This document shows positions 45,161-55,541 of a stretch of DNA of 64,000 bases, piece by piece. The notes under the pieces are model-generated. The model was not told the DNA's origin. It was given only the letters and a program-made list of their open reading frames with translations, and did no database searches. A program made the translations under genes and the position numbers. This DNA comes from Bactericera cockerelli (taxonomy: Eukaryota; Arthropoda; Insecta; Hemiptera; Triozidae), in assembly GCA_024516035.1 (NCBI GenBank), contig CM044961.1, positions 32,535,051 to 32,599,050 of the forward strand, in the 5' to 3' direction. Each line of letters opens with the position of its first letter. The first letter of the stretch is position 1.

Positions 45161-45737
45161 ATAATTCCGTGTGTCCATATTTCAAATTTCTGTCGAGTGA
45201 AGACAAGTATTTATCTTTTTCTCAATTATAACGTTACTTGACAAAGTATCCCTCCTGCAAAAATATACAAAAAACAAATAACAATATCTATTTATTTATT
45301 TTATTTAACTTTTTTGTGTATTTAATTGAATATTATTGCATTATTTATTGATTTAAAACTTAAACTACAGTAAAAAATAGAATACAACCCAAAGAAGAAG
45401 AAGAACTACTCACTTCCACGTATCATTTAACTTCCTGTGGATTTCATTGTGGCAAATATTGGACCCACTCTCATCATAATATGAAGATATTGAAGATGTC
45501 ACGAAAGTGTCAAAACAAATCCGAAATAAGATATCTTGTCTTTCAGAATTCTCTTGGCTTCTTTTCTGTTTATTTGTTTGTCTTTCTTTCTTTTGTTCCC
45601 TTCTTTTTTTTTTTTCTTTCATTTTTTCTCCAAAGTCAATGGCATGTGAAATTTCCATTCAGATTGTCTATCTCATTTTTCTTTATCTCTATTATGGCAT
45701 AAATAACCAAGATGTATTTATTCATATCTGTATAGCA

Positions 45738-46187
45738 CAGGCACGGACGGAGCTAAGAAGCTGCGGAACTGCAGCACCCCCAAACATAATAACCCCAGAC
45801 ATACCTGTAATAAGAAAATGAGAGGCATTTTTCAAGTCCTATCTCGTAGACAGTGAAACTGATCACACATTTTTAGAATAATTGTATGATTTTATTTGTG
45901 GTGAAGCACAAGGCCTCTTCACAATTTTTTGTGGGTAGCACAGCATAACTAAGAGCCTCCTTCACATTTCGAATTATTCTATTGCATTTATTTCTCTTTA
46001 CTCTGGTATTGCCGCCACTGGTCGTTACTCATATAAATAATTTAGAATAATTATTTCATAATTATTATGGTTGGCATGGTAAACAAACTCAAAATCTTTA
46101 GATACTGTAAGAGCAACTCCATAAATCCCATTTTAGTCTGGTTTATGAGGCAGCACCCCCAAAAAAATTTCCCACCGGCCGCGCCTG
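45738..46187. mobile_element. 450-bp hAT-like MITE with 8-bp TSD, hosting SINE C
   Basis: Ends CAGGCACGGACGG and CCGGCCGCGCCTG are inverted. Flanks GTATAGCA (45730-45737) and ATATAGCA (46188-46195) form an 8-bp duplication with one change. CAGCACCCCC occurs near both ends. Interior 45895-46040 is a reverse-strand family C tail. The hAT assignment rests on 8-bp TSD and CAGGC ends. Confidence 0.65.
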
Positions 46188-46786
46188 ATATAGCACATCC
46201 TTCTCTAATATTATTATTATTATCTTATTTGCCATGATATTGTCTCTTTTGACTTTTGTTATCTCTCAGGGATGATGTTTTGTGTCCCAATTTCAAAGAT
46301 ATCATATTTGGTGAAGACGTCAGAGAATTTTTATTTTGACTTCTTAAGAAATATATTGTTAGAAAGCCACCACGAATTGTGTTGGACAGTTCAAAGAAAT
46401 TTAGTTCTGTTAGCTATCCATTCGTTTGTTTGGTTATTGGAGATTGAAATTTCTCATCAAATTTGAGTTTAAATAATTGGAATATTTTGTTCGATGACTC
46501 CTTTTTTTTTTCTTCTGCGTTTACACCTGTTATGCTGTAAGTAATAACAGTCAATGAGTAAGTAACTTACTCATATTCTCAGTTTTTACAATTATTGAGG
46601 TCTTTTTCAGATGTTTTCAACTGAGAAACTTCATTATGTAACAAGTTTGTGTAGGTAATATGATCAACACATTAAGCAGCACAGTGAAACTGTATAATTA
46701 TCTAGTACACACGTCAGCATATTTGACTCCCTGATGTAATTTTTTAAAGATGTTATCCCTTAATGTTAAATCTTTCAGCTGAATTT

Positions 46787-46865
46787 TGACTACTGGTCTA
46801 CTCCCTGTTTATAGTCCCCCAGCCAGAATACTATAGTCGACTCCCTGTTTATAGTCCCCCACAGT
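46787..46865. repeat. repeat H minisatellite fragment
   Basis: Two units of GGTCTACTCCCTGTTTATAG with CCCCCAGCCAGA. A G-rich run of about 22 bases lies nearby at 46910-46933. Confidence 0.6.
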
Positions 46866-47248
46866 ATATTAACACCGTCTTGAACATCAGTGATCAACTT
46901 TTCATACGGGGGGGGAGAGGGGGGGGGGGGGTTCTTTTAGAAAATGGTTGACATATTTTTTTCTTTTTCTTCTTCTTTCTATACATTTATATTGTATAAT
47001 ATATATCAATTTCATTTTATTTTTGATAGAAATAATTACAATAATGAGTTAATTTATACATAGGGGTCCCTCTTTCAATTCTGTCCCACCCTCCGAAGCA
47101 TGGTTTTGTAGAATAAATTGAACTCTGATAACTTGTATGAAGCTCTTGTGTGTGAGGAGGGATACTTTCAGATGAATATCGGACTGATGGCGACCAGGGG
47201 TGGCTTGGTTTCTGAAATTCCAACAAACAAAAAACAGACATTTCTAAT

Positions 47249-47575
47249 TCAAGCCAACCTCCGTGGCATGATGAGTGACCGTTGTGACTACTGCCCGTAG
47301 TCCGGAGATCCCGAGTTCGATCCCCGGTTGGGTCAGACTTTTCGAAGGAAATTCTGTTCCTTCCAAACACGTGAGGCTGACTTTTCCGACCCTATATACC
47401 CAGGCTAGGTGAGGTTAATGTGGGTAGCTAGTACGACTCCCAGCGATAGAGGGTCCTGACCATCTATCTCAATCAGGACGTTAATACCAAATAGAATTAA
47501 CTGGTCACAATAGATCTACTTAGGTCACAGTGTTGTTTCACTAAATAAACCCTGCAACCATCAGTTCAAATCATA
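47249..47575 (+). repeat. SINE family F
   Basis: GCCAACCTCCGTGGCATGAT head, CGAGTTCGATCCCCGG B box, shared core with small deletions, and end AAACCCTGCAACCATCAG. Confidence 0.82.
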
Positions 47576-47682
47576 ATAAAAGTTGAATTTTATTCTGCGT
47601 TATTTATTTAAAAGAAAATCTATTAAATGCCTAGAAACACAGTAAAAACTTCTAAAAAAACAGTTCGGAAACTTGGATTTAG

Positions 47683-47805
47683 TGCCGAATTATAAAACAG
47701 GATTTGGGTTGTTGAGGCCAAATTTCCCTCAACTCTGACTTGAGGGCTAGACTGGCTTACCTTAACTTTGATCCTGTTTTATATAATTTGGCCCTAAATA
47801 AATTA
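47683..47805. mobile_element. ~122-bp MITE with GCCGAATTATAAAACAGGAT ends
   Basis: Inverse end ATCCTGTTTTATATAATTTGGC. A relative at 59510-59668 has GGGCTGAATTATGAAACAGG and GTTTCATAATTCGG. Single ends also at 13646 and 61293. Confidence 0.6.
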
Positions 47806-47902
47806 TTGAAATACTTACCTATGAAATACATAAGACCTGTTTGACTGCTGGAGTGAAGGGACTTTCCAGTTTTATCTCGCGGTAGTATATTTAAACAATG
47901 TA

Positions 47903-48218
47903 AGTAGTCACTGTGGCAGAGTGAGTTAGAGCGCTAGGCACTGCACGCACGGTGACCTGGGTTCGATCCCCAGCGAGGCAGGAATTTTACTGCTCTGTAC
48001 TTGGATGTTCGGGGTCCACTCATACTTCGTGAGGAAAAATGAGTAGTTACTTGTACGAGTAACGACCAGGGGCGGCATTACCAGAGTAAAGAGAAATTAA
48101 TGTAATAGAATTCGAAAAGTACAGGAGGCTCTTAGTAATGCTGCTTAGTAATGCTAATACCCACAAAAATTGTGAAGAGGCCTTGTGCTTCACCACAAAT
48201 AAAATCATTCATTCATAC
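47903..48218 (+). repeat. SINE family C, full length with 14-bp TSD
   Basis: Perfect duplication ATTTAAACAATGTA at 47889-47902 and 48219-48232. Head CACTGTGGCAGAGTGAGTTA, B box GGGTTCGATCCCCAGC, full body to CACCACAAATAAA. An 11-bp repeat AGTAATGCTGC is duplicated inside. Confidence 0.9.
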
Positions 48219-48364
48219 ATTTAAACAATGTAGGAATATTCTATTCTATTTTTGTAGCTTTTAAGCAGTAGGTAAATAATATCTTTATTTTTTTACCTCT
48301 GACGTCACACAAGCGAATGGTTTAGGTTTAGAGAAATACCTACAAATCTAAACACTAGGCTAGA

Positions 48365-48902
48365 TTTTTGAATCATCAACATCATCATAGGGTGGCGTCA
48401 TTTTGAACGCTGGTAGCCAGACAGTGGAGAATTGACTCATCACCTCTACCACTGTCTTTACAAGGAGGCTAATAATTGACCAAGTTAGCGCGCTAGGCAT
48501 AGCACACATGGTGACCTGGGTTCGATTCCCAGCGGGGGTGGATTTTTTCTGCTCTGTATTTGGATGTTCGGGGTCCACTCATACCTCGTGAGGAAAAATG
48601 AGTAACTGCTTTAATGTGAAGCAGCGACCAGTGGCAGAATCTTAGGCAAAAAATAATACAAGATATTGTAAATTAAAGTGGTAAAGTCCTATGGTTCTGC
48701 GCTACCCACTAAAATTGTAACATAATAACACAAAGAAAAAGCATTATTATTATTATAATTGACCAAGGGCCCCCAGAACCAAACCAATGCTGGTCTACTC
48801 CCTATTTATAGTGCCCCAGCCAGACTGCTGGTCTACTCCCTGTTTATAGTCCCCCAGCCAGACTGCTGGTCTTCTCACTGTTTAAAGTCCCCCAACCAGA
48901 CT
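48365..48902. repeat. repeat H split by SINE C2
   Basis: H body 48365-48484 resumes at 48755-48902 with two minisatellite units; the break is the C2 insertion. Confidence 0.7.
48485..48754 (+). repeat. SINE C2, 5'-truncated, with 13-bp TSD
   Basis: Perfect ATAATTGACCAAG at 48472-48484 and 48755-48767. Starts TTAGCGCGCTAGGCA (A box cut), B box GGGTTCGATTCCCAGC, ends AAAATTGTAACATAATAACA and ATT repeats. Confidence 0.85.
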
Positions 48903-49342
48903 GAATACCTTTTCAAAAGTTCTGTAATACTATGAAATTTCAAGCCCCAAAATATACCAATCCTAAAAAACTTTTTTATTTATTTTTTAATTTAATTATG
49001 TAAACTTACGGGAACCACCCATTTATATAAGTTTTCTCTACTTAAAACTTCAAATCTTAATGTAATTAGAAATATCCTAGCTTTAAAAAAAGAGAAACTT
49101 TGAAAATTGAAAAAAATCTCTTCACTAAAATAACACTAAAAATCTATTAACCCTATAATTTCCTACTTCTTGGCCATGCCTGATAACGCAGAAACAAAAT
49201 TGACCCTACTGTGAAGATCAAAAGAGTGTGAGAAGAGAACATCATTGAATATTCAATTGAATAATTCGGCCTCCATTTTGAAATCTCGCTGTCTAATTCA
49301 ATAGGGAGAGGATCTGTCGAGAGCAGGGGACTAATATGAGCA

Positions 49343-49572
49343 GCCAACATCGATGGCACGTTGGATACACCAGTTCTCATTCAGTCACTTAAGTTAAACA
49401 ACGTTCAGCGAGGCTAACACTTGGATGGGTGACCATTCAAATTCGAAACCTCGTGATGATGGCTTTTTCAAACCCCACTCAGGATGGGTGAGGTTAATTT
49501 GAGAACCTGGTTTGTGAGTTTACGGCGAATAGAGGTAAAACCCCAGCCGTGACCATGCAGTTGAAAACGAAG
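49343..49572 (+). repeat. SINE family E
   Basis: GCCAACATCGATGGCACGTT, then AGTTAAACAACGTTCAGCGA and ACTTGGATGGGTGACC: full 5S-like head with box C. Core partly diverged. Confidence 0.82.
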
Positions 49573-49573
49573 T

Positions 49574-49770
49574 TTTTACTCTGCCAATGTCGCCACTGGT
49601 GGTTACTCATACAAGTAACTATTCATTTTTCCTCACGAGGTATGAGTGGACCCCGAACATCCAATTACTTATACAGAGCAGAAAAATGTCTACCCCGCTG
49701 GGGTTCAAACCCACAGGTCACCGTGCGTGCAATGCCTAGCGCGCTAACTCACTCTGCCACGGTGACTACA
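49574..49770 (-). repeat. SINE family C, shortened
   Basis: Reverse-strand head CTGGGGTTCAAACCCACAGG and CACTCTGCCACGGTGACTAC; body ends early, abutting the E copy. Confidence 0.78.
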
Positions 49771-49783
49771 AAAAAAAGTATTT

Positions 49784-50250
49784 TGATCGATAAGGCGGTG
49801 GACTCGTAACCTGGGGGTCGGTGGTTCGAGTCCCAAGTACAGCAAATAATTAGTGAAGTGTAGTCACCGTGGCAGAGTGAGTTAGCGCGCTGGGCATTGC
49901 ACGCACGGTGACCTGGGTTCGATCCCCAGCGGGGCAGGAATTTTTCTGCTCTGTACTTGGATGTTCGGGGTCCACTCATACCTCGTGAGGAAAAATGAGT
50001 AGTTACTTGTATGAGTAACGACCAGTGGCGGCATTACCAGAGTAAAAAGAAATTACTGTAATAGAATAATTCGAAATGTAAAGGAGGCTCTTAGTAATGC
50101 TGCGCTACCCACAAAAATTGTGAAGAGGCCTTGTGCCTCACCACAAAGAAATTCGCACACACACACACAAATATTTAGTGAAGTGAGTAACAGTTTGAGT
50201 AATTTGTGATAGTAATAATTTTATTGTGATTTTCACACAAACTTGATAAC
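49784..50250 (+). repeat. SINE family A host split by SINE C
   Basis: A head 49784-49860 and 3' part 50168-50250; the break carries an 18-bp duplication. Confidence 0.8.
49861..50167 (+). repeat. SINE family C nested in family A, 18-bp TSD
   Basis: CAAATAATTAGTGAAGTG (49843-49860) and CAAATATTTAGTGAAGTG (50168-50185). Intact head CACCGTGGCAGAGTGAGTTA and full body; 3' tail is (AC)n. Youngest-looking C copy. Confidence 0.9.
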
Positions 50251-50293
50251 TTCATTAATAAATTATCAAGGATAGTGTATTTAAATATGAATT

Positions 50294-50562
50294 GCCAGCG
50301 TCGATGGCATATTGAATACACCGGTTCCCTTCAGAACACCGAAGTTCAGCGACATCCAGCGAGGTTAAGACTTGGATGGGTGACCATTCAAATTCTAATT
50401 CTCGTGACGCTGGCTTTTCCCGGCCCCACTCAGGCTGGGTGAGGTCAATGTGAGTAGCAGGTTTGTGAGTTTCCTGCGAATGGAGGGTAAAACCCCCGTC
50501 GTGATATGACCATGGCAGTTGAAAGCGACGTTAAACCCCACTTGAAAAAAAAAAAAAAAAAA
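50294..50562 (+). repeat. SINE family E (5S-headed), full length, reference copy
   Basis: 11-bp duplication AAATATGAATT at 50283-50293 and 50563-50573. The 5S rRNA-like head runs GCCAGCGTCGATGGCATATT, ACACCGAAGTTCAGCGACAT, ACTTGGATGGGTGACC. The core is GGCTGGGTGAGGTCAATGTG and GCGAATGGAGGGTAAAACCC, then CAGTTGAAAGCGACGTTAAA and an A20 tail. By class this is a 5S-derived (SINE3-type) element. Confidence 0.9.
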
Positions 50563-50583
50563 AAATATGAATTACAGAAATTG

Positions 50584-50627
50584 GTCAGAAATTTATAATC
50601 ATATTTAAATGATTATAAATTTCTGAC
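50584..50627. repeat. perfect 19-bp-arm hairpin
   Basis: GTCAGAAATTTATAATCAT, 6-bp loop, exact complement. Lies just after the full-length E copy. Confidence 0.8.
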
Positions 50628-51264
50628 AAGAGCTAATCAACTGATCAGTGCTATTGGTTTGTTTGTCAATGACATTTGATCAATACTTTTGAAAATACAT
50701 CATCCACTAAAATTAAGCATTGACTAAATAAAATCAATGGATTAATGTTAAAATTAATAAACGTACCGTAAAAAAGAATTGGTTATTTTTCAATCTTTTT
50801 GTTTTTGTTTTATAATTTCATTGGATTTTACTGTATATATTTTTTTTGTTCTACTTAATAAAGCTTACTATAATATAATAATAGAACCCAAAAACTATAT
50901 AATTTACTCGTACAAAGTACATGTAAGGATTTTTCAGCATAAATTTGGGCCTGAAATTATAGACAGAACACCCGAAAGACTTGCTGGACTCACAGAAAAG
51001 AAATTTCTTAAGAGCAACCTTGTAAGCAACATCTCCCTCTTTCCTTAAAATGTATCCTTAAACATTTCTACCCCAGATATTTTCAGAAGAAAAGTAGATT
51101 GGACAAGGAGAGAGAACTGCTAATCCATCATTTATTTAACACAGGAGTGGAAGCCCTAGCAGTGACACATATCAACAAAGAAACACGGCTTCTAATAATA
51201 TTACTTCTCTCCTTTTCAAATAAAATAATTATTTCAAGAACAGCTTATAGTTCGTTGTGGGAGA
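50628..51264. other. no gene recognised
   Basis: AT-rich; short open frames at 50779 and 51099 lack motifs. Confidence 0.5.
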
Positions 51265-51334
51265 GAGGTCACTTTTTACTTTCCTTATCCTACAATAAGT
51301 AAAGTATACAAGTTATACAAGTACCTATATTTTT

Positions 51335-51545
51335 TTTTAAAGATGAGTGTTTCACAGCCTTTTTTATTTCTTAGCCATGAAACAGAAGCTATACTGTAGA
51401 CGCTTGAGGTATGTATTGTAGCCTACCCATGTATGCCTCCCCTCTGATGGGCGAGAAGTGACACAATATTTCCCATTTAGGTGCTGGGTCAACACGAGCG
51501 CACCGGAAGGTATCCCTTACAAACAAATGTAACCAAATTATATAA
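51335..51545 (-). repeat. SINE family G, head-truncated
   Basis: GATGAGTGTTTCACAGCC to AAGGTATCCCTTACAAAC. The tRNA-like head is absent. A 27229-type terminal hairpin fragment precedes it at 51273-51306, and a D head follows at 51565-51600. Confidence 0.75.
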
Positions 51546-51667
51546 ACTACATTAAGATAACGTGCATTGGTAGTCCACTGGTTAAAGCGCTAGTTAATGT
51601 TCTTTAGTCACATCAAACAACATCCACTGATTCTAAATCAATAAATCTACTTTATTCACATGCACTT

Positions 51668-51750
51668 TTTTACTTTCCTTATTCTATAGAAAGGAAAGTA
51701 ACGGAATCATTCAATATTTTCGATAGTCCGTTTTTAGTGCCAAAAGACGT
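51668..51750 (+). repeat. hairpin-element end fragment
   Basis: ACTTTCCTTATTCTATAGAAAGG, terminal hairpin of the 27229 type, then a divergent interior (TTTTCGATAGTCCGTTTTTA). Confidence 0.55.
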
Positions 51751-51752
51751 TT

Positions 51753-51983
51753 TTTTTTTAATTTGGGTTTAACGTCGATTTCAACTGGATGGTCATATAA
51801 CGACGTAGGTGTTACCCTCCATTCGCAGGAAACTCACAAACCTGCTACCCACATTAATCATACCAAACCTGAGGTGGGCCGGAATGCCAGCATCACGAAT
51901 ACTGTCTTCTTCTCGCTGTGGACGTTGCTTAACTCTGGTGATCTGACGAGAACCGGTGAAATCAACGCGCCATTGACGCTGGC
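51753..51983 (-). repeat. SINE family E in a 38-bp tandem array
   Basis: Reverse-strand E with A-rich end at 51753 and 5S-like start GCCAGCGTCAATGGCGCGTT. Array units lie on both sides (51620 and 51994 onward). Confidence 0.8.
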
Positions 51984-51986
51984 GAG

Positions 51987-52300
51987 TCTCATCCACTGAT
52001 TCTAAATCAATAAATGTGCTGCAGTCACATTCACTGATTCTAAATCAATAAATGTGCTTCAGTCTCATCCACTGATTCTAAATCAATAAATGTGCTTCAG
52101 TCACATCCACTGATTCTAAATCAATAAATGTGCTTCAGTCACATTCACTGATTCTAAATCAATAAATGTGCTTCACTCACATCCACTGATTCCAATCAAT
52201 AAATGTGCTTCAATCACATCCACTGATTCTAAATGAATAAATGTGCTTCAGTCACATCCACTTATTGTAAATCAATAAAAATGCTTGAGTCACATCTATA
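51987..52300. repeat. 38-bp tandem array, eight units
   Basis: CACTGATTCTAAATCAATAA starts at 51994, 52032, 52070 and every 38 bp thereafter, diverging at the right end. One more unit at 51620 is isolated by the intervening insertions. The array's right edge is also the left edge of the labial repeat-free region. Confidence 0.88.
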
Positions 52301-53369
52301 TCTAGTATTACTGTTAGAATAATGTGTTTACAATATATTTTATTTTTTTAAATTCAATTTTGGACAAGACTTGACCCAAAGAGAGTTCTTTCTTATGTAA
52401 TGATCTCAGCATATATTGCAGAAACCTATCTACAAAGTCTATTTGTAGATAACACAAGCTGAACTCGATTCAAATTCTTGTTTGATCAATGTTCCTCATT
52501 CCCTCAGCGAATGAAGTATAAACTGTTCAGAAACATCACACACTCAAACTTCCCCATATGATATCTCCATGCTCAACCTTAACAAATGAAGACATCCATT
52601 CCCAGCGATCTCCCATTGGTCAGACACGCCCATCCGAAATCTTCGAGGTATCCCCCATTCATCTACTCCCCATTTCATATCAGAACGAAAAATTCCATTC
52701 AAAATCAACTCAGTACAGTGGGATTTTTTTTCAACATTCGCGCATCAAAAACATTATTCTTTTAGAAGAAAAAAATAAACAACACGATGTTAACATTGAA
52801 ATTTGTTTGCGTGAAGAGTGGTCGAAAAGTGTATTAGCTGCTACTTGAGTGCCCGTTTTTCATTGTTTAATTTGACCTTCGTTTGAGAGATACATAATTG
52901 GTTTTTTTGTGTTCCGTGTACTAATTTTTATTGTATTTCTATTGAAAGCGTGTCAATTTTTTCACTGCGAAAGTATTTGGTAAACCCCAATATTGCACAA
53001 TTCTTTTTAATGATTTTTAATTAATTAAATAGCTTTTGAAAAACTCTTATACATGGAATTTTCCCAGATGAAATGTTTGTGCAAGTAGAAGAATAATTTA
53101 TTATTAATATTTATCAATTTCACTAATAAACAAATTAGTTAAGTTAAAATGATAGTGCCATTATATTATAAAGAATAGTTTTCCAAATGTAAATCTCGTA
53201 AATTAAGTAAAAAGTAAATTAAAGTAAAAAGAAGTAAATTAAATACCTGATTAATTAACAGGAAATGTTTTTACTACTATTCAACCAGAAAAGTGTTTCT
53301 AGAATTATTTATTGAACAAGTGTTGAAGTGTTTTAGCTAGGAGTGATTGTAAACACTTTCCTGTGGAAG
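52300..53369 (+). promoter_or_regulatory. lab: repeat-free region upstream of labial, likely promoter and 5' UTR
   Basis: This kilobase directly upstream of the labial ATG carries none of the repeat families that saturate the window. 52490-52700 is of balanced composition; 52860-53340 is AT-rich and stop-filled, as a 5' UTR could be. An open stretch at 52558-52848 resembles no protein I know. No TATA box or initiator could be assigned with confidence, so the promoter call rests on position and the absence of repeats. Confidence 0.45.
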
Positions 53370-54718
53370 ATGATGACAATGTCCATAAACATGGGATCCA
53401 TAGGCAACAATTCATCTTCCAACAACAATATGGCGTACTACAACAACTGTGAATACAACGACCAGTACTATCCACACGACCACATTGCTTACAACAACAT
53501 ACACGACCCTTACAGCTACCAACACAACCAATATAACCACCACAATAGTCAATATAACCACCATCACCACCATTATCCTAATACAAACAAAATCAAGAAC
53601 GATCAACTTATAAAAAAGTTTAACCAATTTTTTCACAATGATATAACAAATTCTCATAATAACTCTGAACAGATTAACGAAAAACATTGTGACTGTATGC
53701 AACGGGCTGAGCTACACGAATTTAGATTACCATTACAATGAGCATCTGTTTCGGAAACATCAGTATGAAAACTCTTGTCAACAATACCAGAAACATGAAC
53801 GATTCCCTGACTTCTACAATGAGACCAGTCAAGACAAGAGAGAGCACTTCGTCAGTGATTACAAAGACCGGGAACATGAACATGTGCACAGCAAGGAGAA
53901 CTACATAGGCTATGACGTCATCAGTGATAAGGAACCTTTACATACATCTGATCACCTGGAATCTGTCTGTTCAGCTGTTCCACATAGAACACCTGAACAA
54001 TTCATGAACACGAATGAACAGTTTGGTCCCACCAATGAAAATACGTCACACCAACTGCCAAACAAGGTTCATTTCCATGAAAACTCTTCTGTCCTAAACA
54101 ACAAGCTAGCATATCAAACGTATGACCCACGACCACAAGACATTGAAGAAGACCAACGAGCCCACGAAGATCACTTCATTGAGAACAACTCCAGAAAAAC
54201 GATCATCAAAGAAAGACATCCTTGTGCTAAACTATCAGAGAAAGACTCTCCCAATGACAAATGTGAAGAATTCATCCAGTATGACAGACGGAGTTATTTC
54301 AATGACAACTACACTGTTGATGCAGCGAGACAAAGAAACAAAGACGTATGTGAAGAGGTTGGCGACAAGGAAGTTGCTAAAGTTCCCAACTACAGCAGCA
54401 TTGTGACCCCACCTCACGAGTACTGCCAAGGACACTCTGAGTACTCTAGTGACTATTACAACGACGTCAACATCAAGGAAGAAGACTATGACCTTGGCAG
54501 CTACTATCACGGCGACTACTATGGCGGCCACTCCAGTCATGCCATGCCACCTCATGCCAACCTATCCGACCACCAGAATGCCCTGAACAGTTGCAGTGAC
54601 AGGAGTGCCAACGATGGAAGCAACCACACAGGAGACAGCGCTGCCAATGGCTCGTGTAAAACAGTTGTGCCAACCTACAAGTGGATGCAAGTCAAGAGAA
54701 ATGTTCCTAAACCACAAG
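53370..54718 (+). CDS. lab: labial (Hox1) first coding exon, homeodomain exon outside window
   Basis: Labial is the anterior Hox transcription factor. It is nuclear, binds DNA through a homeodomain, and pairs with Extradenticle/PBX through the hexapeptide. Seen: an ATG pair at 53370/53373 opens MMTMSINMGS, and the frame is closed upstream by TAG at 53334. An Asn/Tyr/His-rich stretch follows. From about 53690 a different frame reads NGLSYTNLDYHYNEH, which holds the YTNLD motif of labial proteins. A long acidic, His-rich region leads to PTYKWMQVKRNVPKP (hexapeptide codons 54676-54693). The exon ends in CAAG|GTAAGT, donor at 54719, phase 1. About 449 residues are encoded here; the homeodomain must lie downstream. 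Odd point: the two frames are joined by no visible intron, so an indel (or real frameshift) lies in 53647-53741, next to GAAAAAC at 53679-53685. Identity is firm; exact start and frame junction are not. Confidence 0.92.
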
Positions 54719-55069
54719 GTAAGTTGTCAAACCACTTTATTCTTTTACTATTGGTTTTTTTCTCACTTAAGTGGTGCTATTTTTGTTTAACCTCTTTTTC
54801 GTTGTTGAGGTTGATAAAACTCATTATAATGAATAATTCAGCTGACATACATTGATGTATAGGTATTACAGGTAAGTAACCTACATTGTATTTATGATAT
54901 AAAAGGCACAACATATGGCGTATAGTGCTAAATTTCTGAACAATTAAAATTAGACATTAAATATGTGTCTAAGAATTATAAATCAGTATGAGGATACGAA
55001 TATCCGTTAACTTATGTAGGTTTGTTCTAGATTTTCTTTTTTTGTATTTTCGATCAGTCTGATAATGAG

Positions 55070-55263
55070 AACAATTATGTTGTATCACAAATAAACGTTT
55101 TAAAAGTACAAAGACAAGCTGAAATATGTTGCCATCATTTGTAAAAATAATAATATCGCATGGTTCAACAATTATGTTGTATCACAAATAAACGTTTTAA
55201 AAGTACAAAGACAAGCTGAAATATGTTGCCATCATTTGTAAAAATAATAATATCGCATGGTTC
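55070..55263. repeat. perfect 97-bp tandem duplication in labial intron 1
   Basis: AACAATTATGTTGTATCACA to ATCGCATGGTTC at 55070-55166 is repeated without a difference at 55167-55263. The right part of each copy is the end of a reverse-strand B SINE. Either very recent or an assembly artefact. Confidence 0.9.
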
Positions 55264-55436
55264 ATACTGCCCGATTAGCACGAATGAGTAACATTATTTC
55301 AGCAGTAAGCCCAAGAAGTATTATGTGATCAAAATCCCTAATGGTATTATAACTTGTCATGTTTCGACTACGAATCAAACCAGCGACTTCTGGATTATCA
55401 GACAGACGCTTTGATCACTGCGCTAGCGGAAAAGAC
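55243..55436 (-). repeat. SINE family B, old copy
   Basis: Diverged body (CTGCCCGATTAGCACGAATG) and head (GATCACTGCGCTAGCGG). Confidence 0.72.
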
Positions 55437-55541
55437 AATAGCACGAGCCTTTTAATGGTCTCCCAACAGATCATCTTGCTGAATTTCGGATCTTGCTGTT
55501 GTCAGATTGTATAATTCTAGAATACTCTAGCCAAACGCCAA

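Noticed and set aside
50294..50415. 5S rRNA gene
   Set aside because: Sequence is diverged from functional 5S, no terminator T run follows the 5S-like part, and it continues into a SINE core and poly(A) with TSD.
52558..52848. 96-codon open frame upstream of labial
   Set aside because: No recognisable motif, no conserved context known, and AT-rich Ile/Lys/Asn-heavy ending; more likely promoter DNA.
53412..53702. Val/Ile-rich reverse-strand frame
   Set aside because: Antisense shadow of the Asn/His-rich labial N-terminus.
53689..54855. A separate gene starting inside the labial exon
   Set aside because: That frame begins at a GTG and contains the conserved labial motif; it is the continuation of the same exon after a frame change, and sequence past 54718 is intron.
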